DNA of 64,000 bases from contig CP073344.1 in NCBI GenBank assembly GCA_024397875.1, positions 797,001 to 861,000 on the forward strand, given 5' to 3'. Source of the stretch: Amphritea atlantica. Lineage in GTDB: Bacteria > Pseudomonadota > Gammaproteobacteria > Pseudomonadales > Balneatricaceae. The translations under genes and the position numbers were made by a program. Below are positions 1 through 8,000 of the stretch, piece after piece (the stretch's first letter is position 1; every line of letters begins with the position of its first letter). A model generated the notes under the pieces. That model saw nothing but the letters and a program-made list of their open reading frames with translations, ran no database searches and was not told the origin of the DNA.

Positions 1-293
1 ATGCGATAAAAGATAACGCTGATAAAAAGATCAGTATTGAGTGTCGACATCACCAGGACTGGTTAAATATTTATGTAAAGGATAATGGTCCGGGAATCAG
101 CAGCGAGTTGCGTGAGCAGATATTCGAACCCTTTTTCACCACCAAGCGGCGTGGCCAGAGTCTCGGACTGGGTTTATCGATCTCGTATAACATTATTAAT
201 AGCTTTGGAGGCAAATTAAGCGTGGATCTCGAGGCGGAAAAAGGAGCGTCATTTTGTATTCAGCTACCAGAATTTCGGGGAAGCAAGGCATGA
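1..293 (+). CDS. dctB: Sensor histidine kinase, C-terminal end (DctB-like), partial
   Basis: The reading frame is open from base 3 to the TGA at 291-293, so the gene begins before the window. The visible ~96 residues are the end of a HATPase_c domain: G1 box DNGPGI, F box FEPFFTTK, and G2 box GLGLGLSIS followed by FGG. This is the usual C-terminus of membrane sensor kinases. The stop codon overlaps the ATG of the next gene, a sigma-54 response regulator that is itself followed by TRAP transporter genes. That arrangement is typical of DctB/DctD pairs sensing C4-dicarboxylates or other carboxylates. The sensor domain is not visible, so the ligand cannot be judged and the DctB name rests on context. 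Confidence 0.85.
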   Translation, partial: AIKDNADKKISIECRHHQDWLNIYVKDNGPGISSELREQIFEPFFTTKRRGQSLGLGLSISYNIINSFGGKLSVDLEAEKGASFCIQLPEFRGSKA

Positions 294-1645
294 GCTCATC
301 GACCTGTGATGGCCAGGTCATCGTTATAGATGATGAGGAGATTGTCCGCGAATCGATGATTCAGACTCTGCAGCTGGAAGGCTATGAAGCGGTGGGGTTT
401 GAAAATCCTTTAACGGCGATTGCTGAGTGCTCTATGGGCTGGCAGGGCGTGGTTATCTGCGATGTGCGAATGGATCGCATGGATGGTCTTGAGGTGCTGC
501 AGAAAATACTCGAGATCGATGCAGAAATTCCGGTGATTATGTTCAGTGGTCATTCCGATATTTCGATCGCAGTTCAGGCTATACGGCTGGGTGCCTACGA
601 TTTTCTGGAAAAGAATGATGACCCTCAACACCATCTGAATACCGTTCAACGGGCCTGGAAAAAACGCCAGTTGGTTTTGGAAAATCGCTGTTTACGTCAG
701 ACGGTTGAGGGACAACATGAAATTCATAATCGTCTGGTTGGACAGACTCCAGGGATCGTGCGGCTCAGGGAAACGGTGCTGCAGTTGGCGCAGATTGATG
801 TTGATCTGATCATCAATGGCGCAACCGGTACCGGTAAGGAGGTTGTTGCGAGGTGTCTGCATGACTTTAGCCCCCGGGCGAAAAAACCGTTCGTGGCGCT
901 TAACTGTGGTGCCCTGACGGAGTCCCTGATTGAAAGTGAGCTGTTTGGCCATGAGGCGGGTGCTTTTACCGGGGCCAACAGTAAGCGCATTGGCAAGATA
1001 GAGTATGCCAGTGGCGGCACGCTGTTTCTGGATGAGATAGAGAGCATGCCGGCCTCTTTGCAGGTGAGGTTGCTCAGGGTGTTGCAGGAGCGGGTGTTGC
1101 AACGGCTGGGTGGCAACGCTGACATCAGCATCGATATCCGGGTAGTGGCGGCGTCAAAAGTTGATCTGCGTGAAGCGTCTGACGCAGGTTCATTTCGGGA
1201 AGACCTGTATTATCGGCTGAATGTTGCCAGTATTGATATCCCCTGTCTGGATCAGCGGAAGGAGGATATTCCGGTTTTGTTCAGTCATTTTGCCGATCTG
1301 GCAAATCAGCGTTTTGGTCGTGAAAGTCGTGCGGTGCCTGAAACGCTGTTAAGAGAGCTTTGCGCTCAATCCTGGCCAGGAAATGTGCGGGAGTTGCGTA
1401 ATGTCGCTGAGCGATGGGTGCTGGGACTGCCTTTAGACACGAGTCTTGCAGTCGCGCCTGCAGACCCCAATAGCAATCTGGATGATCTGGTTTCCAGTTA
1501 TGAGCGGGGGGTGATTATTGCCGCATTAAAGGCAAACAAAGGCGTGGCGGAACTGACCGCTGAAAAGCTGGGTATTCCCCGTAAAAAGCTCTATCTGCGG
1601 ATGAAGAAGTACGGCATTGAGCGAAGTGACTTTACGCAGGAGTGA
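290..1645 (+). CDS. dctD: Sigma-54-dependent response regulator, DctD-like
   Basis: 451 residues with the three-part NtrC-family layout. An N-terminal receiver domain spans about residues 9-125, with the acidic pair D14/D15 and phosphoacceptor D58 in VICDVRM. A central AAA+ sigma-54 activation domain has Walker A GATGTGKE, the sigma-54 contact loop GAFTGA and Walker B GGTLFLDEI. A C-terminal Fis-type helix-turn-helix ends the protein. I start at the ATG at 290, which overlaps the kinase stop (ATGA). The frame stays open upstream to an ATG at 254, but that would lie inside the kinase gene. The protein should bind upstream of the -24/-12 promoter at 1768 and switch on the TRAP genes when phosphorylated. 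Confidence 0.93.
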   Translation: MSSSTCDGQVIVIDDEEIVRESMIQTLQLEGYEAVGFENPLTAIAECSMGWQGVVICDVRMDRMDGLEVLQKILEIDAEIPVIMFSGHSDISIAVQAIRLGAYDFLEKNDDPQHHLNTVQRAWKKRQLVLENRCLRQTVEGQHEIHNRLVGQTPGIVRLRETVLQLAQIDVDLIINGATGTGKEVVARCLHDFSPRAKKPFVALNCGALTESLIESELFGHEAGAFTGANSKRIGKIEYASGGTLFLDEIESMPASLQVRLLRVLQERVLQRLGGNADISIDIRVVAASKVDLREASDAGSFREDLYYRLNVASIDIPCLDQRKEDIPVLFSHFADLANQRFGRESRAVPETLLRELCAQSWPGNVRELRNVAERWVLGLPLDTSLAVAPADPNSNLDDLVSSYERGVIIAALKANKGVAELTAEKLGIPRKKLYLRMKKYGIERSDFTQE

Positions 1646-1690
1646 GTTAAAAGTGACCCATAGAGTTAATTCTGTGTGAGTCAAAGTTAA
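1646..1690 (+). promoter_or_regulatory. Possible activator sites: GTTAA repeats
   Basis: GTTAA occurs at 1646-1650, 1665-1669 and 1686-1690, spaced 19-21 bp (about two helical turns). They lie roughly 80-120 bp upstream of the -24 element, where NtrC-family activators usually bind. Two more copies lie at 1787 and 1797, downstream of the promoter. The function is inferred only from spacing and position. Confidence 0.3.
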
Positions 1691-1767
1691 CCCGTTGACG
1701 GCTTTCTTGTTTTTCGGGCGTTTTGTAACTGTTTGTATTAGAAGGTTTTATTATATTTTCAGGGGTT

Positions 1768-1783
1768 TGGTACGGGCGTTGCT
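1768..1783 (+). promoter_or_regulatory. Sigma-54 (-24/-12) promoter for dctPQM
   Basis: The sequence TGGTACG-GGCG-TTGCT matches the sigma-54 consensus (TGGCACG-N4-TTGCW) at all but one position. The invariant GG is at 1769-1770 and GC at 1781-1782, correctly spaced. Transcription would begin near 1794, leaving a leader of about 60 nt before dctP. The adjacent gene encodes a GAFTGA-type sigma-54 activator, which makes the assignment mutually consistent. Confidence 0.88.
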
Positions 1784-1852
1784 ATAGTTAACAGGAGTTA
1801 ATGAGAGCGAACGCCATTGCGATCACTATAAACCTCTATTAGGAGAATAATA

Positions 1853-2839
1853 ATGAGATTTTCACTCAAACGCGCTGCAATCCTGTTTGCGTCTGTCGTT
1901 ACACTGGGGTCTGCAGCTAATGCTTCGGCAGGGACTCAGTGGCATATGCCCACCCCTTATGGTGATGCTAACCTGCCAACCCAGATCGCTTACGAGTTTG
2001 CTGAAGAGATTAAAAACAACACCGCCGGAGAGTTGGATATTGTGGTGCATTCCGGTGCTTCACTGATTAAGCATCCTGAGATTCCCCGTGCAGTAAAAAC
2101 CGGCCAGGTTCAGCTGGGCGAAGTGTTTATCGGTATCATGGGTAATACCCATCCGGTGTTTAAGCACGATAACATTCCCTTCCTTGCCACAACTTATGAC
2201 AGTGCAGAAAAACTCTGGGAAGCGGCTAAGCCTGAGGTCGAGAAACAGCTTAACAAAGAGGGGATGATGCTTCTCTATACGGTGGCATGGCCCGCTCAGA
2301 GCCTGTATACGAAGGCGCCGGTTAACCGTCTGGCCGATCTTGAGGGACAGAAGATGCGCGCCTACAGCCCTTCTACTTCACGACTGGCGGATCTGATGAA
2401 CACCTCGCCAACGACCGTGCAGGTGCCCGAGATTCCGCAGGCGTTCAGCACCGGTATTATCGATGCGATGATCACTTCGCCCTCCACCGGTGTCAATGGC
2501 CAGGCCTGGGACTACGTCAGCAACTATACCGATGTCCGTGCCTGGATTCCCAAGAACGTGGTGGTTGTGAATAAGCGTTCTTTCAAGCGTCTGGATAAGA
2601 AAACTCAACAGGTTATTCTTGATGCTGCAGCCAGTGCCGAGGCCAAAGGCTGGGCGGGCGTTCGGGGTAAAGCTGCGGAAGATACGATGACGCTGGCGGA
2701 GAACGGTATCGTCGTTTCCGAGCCCTCACCTGAGCTGATGGAGGAACTGAATAAGATCGGTGCCACCATGGTCGATGAGTGGAAAGCCGAAGCCCCTGAA
2801 GTCGAGACTATTCTGTCCACTTACTATAGTAATCTTTAA
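1853..2839 (+). CDS. dctP: TRAP transporter substrate-binding protein (DctP family)
   Basis: 328 residues, the usual DctP size, with a Sec signal peptide over the first ~26 residues (basic start, hydrophobic stretch, cleavage near ANASAG). The mature protein carries the family pattern, including the conserved region around KMRAYSPSTSRLADLMN, where an arginine normally binds the ligand carboxylate. It acts in the periplasm, delivering an organic acid to the DctQM membrane unit encoded next. The start follows a good ribosome site (AGGAG) with about 7 nt spacing. It is the first gene after the sigma-54 promoter. The substrate cannot be read from sequence; a C4-dicarboxylate or related carboxylate is the default guess. 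Confidence 0.93.
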   Translation: MRFSLKRAAILFASVVTLGSAANASAGTQWHMPTPYGDANLPTQIAYEFAEEIKNNTAGELDIVVHSGASLIKHPEIPRAVKTGQVQLGEVFIGIMGNTHPVFKHDNIPFLATTYDSAEKLWEAAKPEVEKQLNKEGMMLLYTVAWPAQSLYTKAPVNRLADLEGQKMRAYSPSTSRLADLMNTSPTTVQVPEIPQAFSTGIIDAMITSPSTGVNGQAWDYVSNYTDVRAWIPKNVVVVNKRSFKRLDKKTQQVILDAAASAEAKGWAGVRGKAAEDTMTLAENGIVVSEPSPELMEELNKIGATMVDEWKAEAPEVETILSTYYSNL

Positions 2840-2891
2840 GCCTAACAGGTCCCGCTACTCTGGCGGGGCCTTCAGACAAGGGGGGACCACC

Positions 2892-3410
2892 ATGCGTTCT
2901 CTACTCAATAAGTTGTATCTGGCATCCGGCTACCTCTCGGGGTTCTGTATCGTCCTGATTACGCTGATTATCGTGGCGCAAATTGTGGGTCGGATATTTG
3001 GATTTATTGTGCCTTCAGCGGAAGATTTTTCCGGTTATTCACTGGCTGCCGCAACGTTTTTCGGACTGGCTTATACCTTTCGGGAAGGCGGACATATACG
3101 GGTGACGCTGGTGATTCAGCAGTGGGGCAAAGGCGCACGCTATTTGCAGGAGTTGCTGGTGCTTATTCTGGCTCTGTTACTGGTGAGTTTTATGTCGTTC
3201 TACTCGATCCATATGGTGTGGGAGTCATACATTTTTGAAGAGGTCTCTTCGGGCTATGTGTCTATACCGATCTGGATGCCTCAGGTGCCAGTCGCTATGG
3301 GTATTGTGATGTTGAACATCGCCATTCTGGATGATCTTATCGTTCTGTTAAGACGCAGGAGCCCCTCATACAAGACCCATGAAGGTGAGCTTCATCTGGA
3401 GGAAATCTGA
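2892..3410 (+). CDS. dctQ: TRAP transporter small membrane subunit (DctQ family)
   Basis: 172 residues with four predicted membrane helices (about residues 12-35, 47-65, 88-108 and 130-150), as in DctQ proteins. The ATG at 2892 fits the family length and follows GGGGGACCACC. An upstream in-frame ATG at 2760 lies inside dctP and would add 44 residues unlike DctQ. The small subunit stabilises and scaffolds the large DctM subunit. Its TGA (3408-3410) shares one base with the ATG of dctM, indicating translational coupling. Confidence 0.92.
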   Translation: MRSLLNKLYLASGYLSGFCIVLITLIIVAQIVGRIFGFIVPSAEDFSGYSLAAATFFGLAYTFREGGHIRVTLVIQQWGKGARYLQELLVLILALLLVSFMSFYSIHMVWESYIFEEVSSGYVSIPIWMPQVPVAMGIVMLNIAILDDLIVLLRRRSPSYKTHEGELHLEEI

Positions 3411-4714
3411 TGGATATCACGATTATAGGTGTTTCGTTAGCCGTGTTTATGCTGCTGGCGCTGGCGCTGGGCTTCTGGGTGTCTCTGACACTGTTTGGCG
3501 TCGGGGTGCTGGGGTTGTTTCTGTCCGGTAATGATCAGATCGGTTTACTGTTTGCGACCTCAACCTGGGGTGCCAGTACTTCCTGGTCGCTGACCGCGCT
3601 GCCGCTGTTTATCTGGATGGGGGAGATACTGTTTCGAACCCGGCTTTCGGAAGACCTTTTTAAAGGTTTGTCGCCCTGGCTGAGCGGGCTGCCGGGCAAG
3701 CTGCTGCATGTTAATGTGCTCAGCTGTGGTATTTTTGCGGCGGTATCGGGGTCTTCTGCGGCCACTGCGGCGACCATAGGCCGGATGACGCTGCCGGAGC
3801 TCAAGGCACAGGGTTATAGCGACCGGATGGCCGTTGGCACACTGGCCGGATCGGGCACGCTGGGGTTGTTGATTCCGCCTTCGATTATTCTGATCGTCTA
3901 CGGTGTTGCGGCGGAGGTCTCCATTGGCCGTCTGTTTATCGCCGGTGCTTTACCCGGGTTGCTGCTGGTGGTCCTGTTTATGGGATATACCATGATCTGG
4001 GCGTTACTGAACAAAGATGAGTTACCCCAACACGATAAACAGCACATCTCGTTTGCAGCAAAGATAAAAGCGCTGCGATTATTGCTGCCAATTATGGGCC
4101 TGATCGGTTTTGTGCTGGGTTCTATCTACGGTGGTTTTACCACGCCGACGGAAGCGGCTGCATTGGGTGTTGTCGGTGCGCTGTTTCTGGCTGCGGTAAC
4201 CGGCTCTCTGAACAAAAACAGTTTTGGTGAGAGCCTAACAGGCGCCGTTAAAAGTTCCTGCATGATCGGCCTGATTCTGGCGGGAGCCCACTTTCTGACC
4301 CTGGCCATGGGCTTTCTGGGGATTCCCCGGGCGCTGGCTGAGTGGATCGCACAGATGTCTCTCTCTCCAGGCATATTGCTGATCTGTCTGACGGTGCTGT
4401 TTGTTGCGCTGGGCTGCTTCCTGGATGGTATTTCCGTGGTGGTGCTGACGGTTGCGGTGGTATTGCCGATGGTGCAGCAGGCGGGTATCGATCTGCTGTG
4501 GTTTGGTATCTATATCGTGCTGGTGGTGGAGATGTCGCAGATCACCCCTCCGGTCGGGTTCAACCTGTTTGTGATCCAGGCGTTAACCGGCAAAAATATT
4601 CTCTATGTGGCGCGTGCTGCACTGCCGTTTTTTCTGTTGATCATGTTCGCGGTGGTGTTGATCTATCTGTTCCCTGAGATTGTGACCTATCTGCCAAGAT
4701 CCATGAGTCAGTGA
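3410..4714 (+). CDS. dctM: TRAP transporter large permease (DctM family)
   Basis: 434 residues, almost entirely hydrophobic with about 12 membrane segments, the normal size for DctM. Family features include the AAVSGSSAATAATIGRM region and the GLLIPPSIILIVYG segment, with a second repeat near the C-terminus at ITPPVGFNLFV. It is the transmembrane channel of the Na+-driven TRAP system. A strong ribosome site (GGAGG) precedes the ATG. It is the last gene of the dctPQM unit and is followed after about 40 bp by a long hairpin. Confidence 0.95.
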   Translation: MDITIIGVSLAVFMLLALALGFWVSLTLFGVGVLGLFLSGNDQIGLLFATSTWGASTSWSLTALPLFIWMGEILFRTRLSEDLFKGLSPWLSGLPGKLLHVNVLSCGIFAAVSGSSAATAATIGRMTLPELKAQGYSDRMAVGTLAGSGTLGLLIPPSIILIVYGVAAEVSIGRLFIAGALPGLLLVVLFMGYTMIWALLNKDELPQHDKQHISFAAKIKALRLLLPIMGLIGFVLGSIYGGFTTPTEAAALGVVGALFLAAVTGSLNKNSFGESLTGAVKSSCMIGLILAGAHFLTLAMGFLGIPRALAEWIAQMSLSPGILLICLTVLFVALGCFLDGISVVVLTVAVVLPMVQQAGIDLLWFGIYIVLVVEMSQITPPVGFNLFVIQALTGKNILYVARAALPFFLLIMFAVVLIYLFPEIVTYLPRSMSQ

Positions 4715-5025
4715 TGCAAGAGGGGTGCTCCGTTTGTGGGAACTTTACCGACGACTGCTTACCTGTGGCGCGGCAAACCACAGGGAGCAGTCGGCTGATT
4801 TTCGACGACGGGGTCGGTATCGGTTAACCGCAACGAACTCGCCATCGGGACCCTGAACTCCCTGAGCTTTAATACCGTTTAGCAAGGTTTGGCATACAAG
4901 GAGGTGTTATTGGCATGAAAGAGGGTCCGAGCCCTGTCTTGCTTAAACTATTCTATTTTTGTCTTCTGGACAGATGCCTGTCTGAGCCCATGTAAAAACT
5001 ACAAAGGTTAAAAAATAAAACAACC
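4715..5025. other. Intergenic region between dctM and the glutamate dehydrogenase
   Basis: 311 bp without a convincing gene. It holds the hairpin at 4752-4793. The region before the dehydrogenase becomes AT-rich (around 4945-4965 and 5000-5020) and should carry its promoter, but I cannot pick one -35/-10 pair with confidence. Confidence 0.5.
4752..4793 (+). terminator. Long hairpin after dctM, probable transcript end
   Basis: Two stacked perfect stems: CGACTGCT (4752-4759) pairs with AGCAGTCG (4786-4793), and CCTGTGG (4762-4768) pairs with CCACAGG (4778-4784), closing a 9-nt loop. Only a weak T-rich stretch (GATTTTC) follows. It could act as a terminator or as a 3' stabilising structure for the dctPQM mRNA. 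Confidence 0.6.
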
Positions 5026-8000
5026 ATGCCTGATCGTTTATCTGATAAATCAGTGTTACTCACGCCTCTGAATGACTTAGTTATCGAAAGACTCCCGGCA
5101 GAGATGGCCAGTACCGTGGTCAACTTCTCACGTTATTATTACCAGACATCGACCGCCGACGGGCTGGGAGAGCGCTCGCTGGAAAACCTCTATGGTGCGA
5201 CGATGTCATGCTGGCAGTTTCTGCAGAAGTTTAGCGGCAGCGAGCCAAAAGTCAGGGTCTATAACCCGGACCTGGAGAAGTTTGGCTGGCGCTCACACCA
5301 TACGGTGATCGAGATTGTTCAGAGCGATATGCCGTTTCTGGTGGACTCGGTCCGTATGGAGCTGAATCGCCGGAATCTGGTGATTCACACCATTCATAAT
5401 GCGATCCTCTATGTTGAGCGCGATAAGGGCCAGTTGGTTGATTTTGTTGAGCCGGATCATAAAGCTGCTCAGGCTGAATCGGTGATCTATCTGGAAGTCG
5501 ACCGCACCAGCGATCCGACAGAGTTGAAAGCGATTCTGAACTCGCTGCAGTCGGTGTTAGAGAATGTGCGTATTGCGGTGGCCGATTTCGCCCCGATGCA
5601 GGCGCAGGCACAGGCGTTGCTTGATGAGCTGGCGCAACAGCCGACACAGTCAGATGATGCTGAGGCAGAGGCGTTCCTGAGCTGGATGCTGGATAACCGC
5701 TTTACCTTTCTCGGTTACGATGAGCTGACTATCAGTGATGACCGGGTACAGCGGGTTGAGGGCAGCGAGCTGGGGACACTGAAACTGCATAAAAATGCGG
5801 GGCAGGGTAGCTTCAGTCAGCTGCAAGACCTGCGTCAAGATGAGCGGGATTTTCTGTTAGAGCCAACCCGGCTGATGTTTGTCAAAGATTACCATTACTC
5901 GCTGGTACACCGGCCGGCGTATATGGATTGTGTAGTGATCAAACGCTTTGATGATCAGGGCAATGTGGTGGGTCAGTGCCGTTTTCATGGTTTGTATACT
6001 TCGTCGGTGTATTCTGAGCAGATGCTGGCGATACCGGGGGTGCGCAGTAAAGCTGAAGCGGTACTGCAGCGTGTCGGTTTTGACCGTCGCAGCCACAACG
6101 GTAAAGAGTTGCTGCAGATTATAAATGATCTGCCCCGGGATGAGCTGTTTCTCTCCAGTGAACAGGAGTTGCTGGACAGTGCGATGGGGATTTTCAGTCT
6201 GCATGATCGGCGTAAAGTCCGCTTACTGTTCCGCAAAGACCGCTGTAACCAGTTTATAACCTTCCTCTATTATGTGCCGCGGGATATTTTTTCCACCGCG
6301 TTGCGGGTTCAGGTTCAGGATCTGTTAGTCAGGGCCTGTAATGCCAGCGAAGCGGAGTTTACCACCACCTTCAGCGAGTCCGTTCTGGCCCGGGTTCAGT
6401 TTGTGCTGCGTATCGACCCGGATAACGCCGACACGCTGGACCTGTCGCAGCTGGAAGCTGAAGTGGTTCACGTATCACGCGACTGGCGGGATGAACTGCA
6501 TTCTGCGCTGACCGATCTGTGCGGTGAAGAGCAGGGTAACCGGTTGCACCATAGCTATGGTCACGCCTTTACCAGTGCCTACCGTGAGCATTTCCCTGCG
6601 CTGAGTGGGGTGTACGATATTCAGCGTATTGAAGCGCTGAACGAAGCGAATCCGGTGACCATGAGTTTCTACCGGGTGTTGGAGCAGAGTCAGAACGTCC
6701 TGCGTTTCAAACTGTTTAATGCGGGCGAGCCGCTGGTCTTGTCCGATGTGATTCCGGTGCTCGAGAACCTGGGCATGCGGGTGATTGGCGAGCACCCCTA
6801 TGCGGTGAATCGCAGTGACGGGCAGCAGTTCTGGATGCACGATTTTACCCTGATCAGTCAGGGCACTGAGCCGGTCGTACTGGAAGAGGTTAAAGATGTC
6901 TTCCATGATGCGTTTGCCAATATCTGGGGTGGCCGTGCAGAAAATGACGAGTTTAACCATCTGGTTATCGGCGCCAACCTGAGCTGGCGTGAAGTGGCCA
7001 TGCTGCGTGCCTATGCCCGTTATAACAAGCAGATCCGTTTTGGTTTTTCACAATCCTATATTGCCGGAACGCTGGCCCGGCATATTCATGTCACCAAACT
7101 GCTGGTGGCTCTGTTCCGGGCGCGTTTTGAACCGGCACGCCGTGGGAGTCAGAAGGCTGCGGCACTGGCTGAGCGTATCAGCAACAGTATTGTCGATGCC
7201 CTCGAGAAAGTGGACAACCTCAATGAAGATCAGATTCTGCGACGCTTTCTCGAGCTGATCAAAGCGACCTTACGTACCAGCTATTTCCAGCGCGATGCTG
7301 CCGGCGAGCTGAAAGACTATTTTGCTTTCAAGCTGAATCCCCGGGCGATTGCCGCTATTCCACAGCCCCGTCCGATGTTTGAAGTGTTTGTCTATTCGGC
7401 ACGGGTGGAAGGGGTGCATCTGCGCGGCGGCAAGGTTGCCCGTGGCGGACTGCGCTGGTCAGACCGGCTGGAGGATTACCGCACCGAAGTGCTGGGGCTG
7501 GTGAAAGCGCAGCAGGTGAAAAACTCGGTGATCGTGCCAGTGGGCGCCAAAGGCGGCTTTGTGGCTAAGAAATTACCCACCACCGGCGGCCGTGAAGCGT
7601 TTCAGGCGGAAGGGATCGCCAGCTATCAGATCTTTATCTCAGCGCTGCTGGATATTACCGACAATCTGGTCGGCGGGGAGGTCGTGCCGCCTGTGGATGT
7701 GGTGCGTCACGACGAAGACGACCCCTATTTTGTGGTCGCCGCCGATAAAGGCACCGCAACATTCTCTGATATTGCCAATGCGATTGCCGAGGAGCGGGGC
7801 TTCTGGCTGGGAGATGCGTTCGCCTCCGGCGGTTCTCAGGGGTATGACCATAAAGGCATGGGAATCACTGCACGGGGCGCCTGGGAGTCGGTCAAACTGC
7901 ACTTCCGTGAACTGGGTAAAGATATCCAGTCGGAAGATTTCAGCGTAATTGCGATCGGCGATATGGCGGGCGATGTGTTTGGTAACGGCATGCTGCTGTC

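Noticed and set aside
2760-2892. Longer N-terminus for DctQ
   Set aside because: The added 44 residues lie inside dctP, are not DctQ-like, and a better start with a G-rich site exists at 2892.
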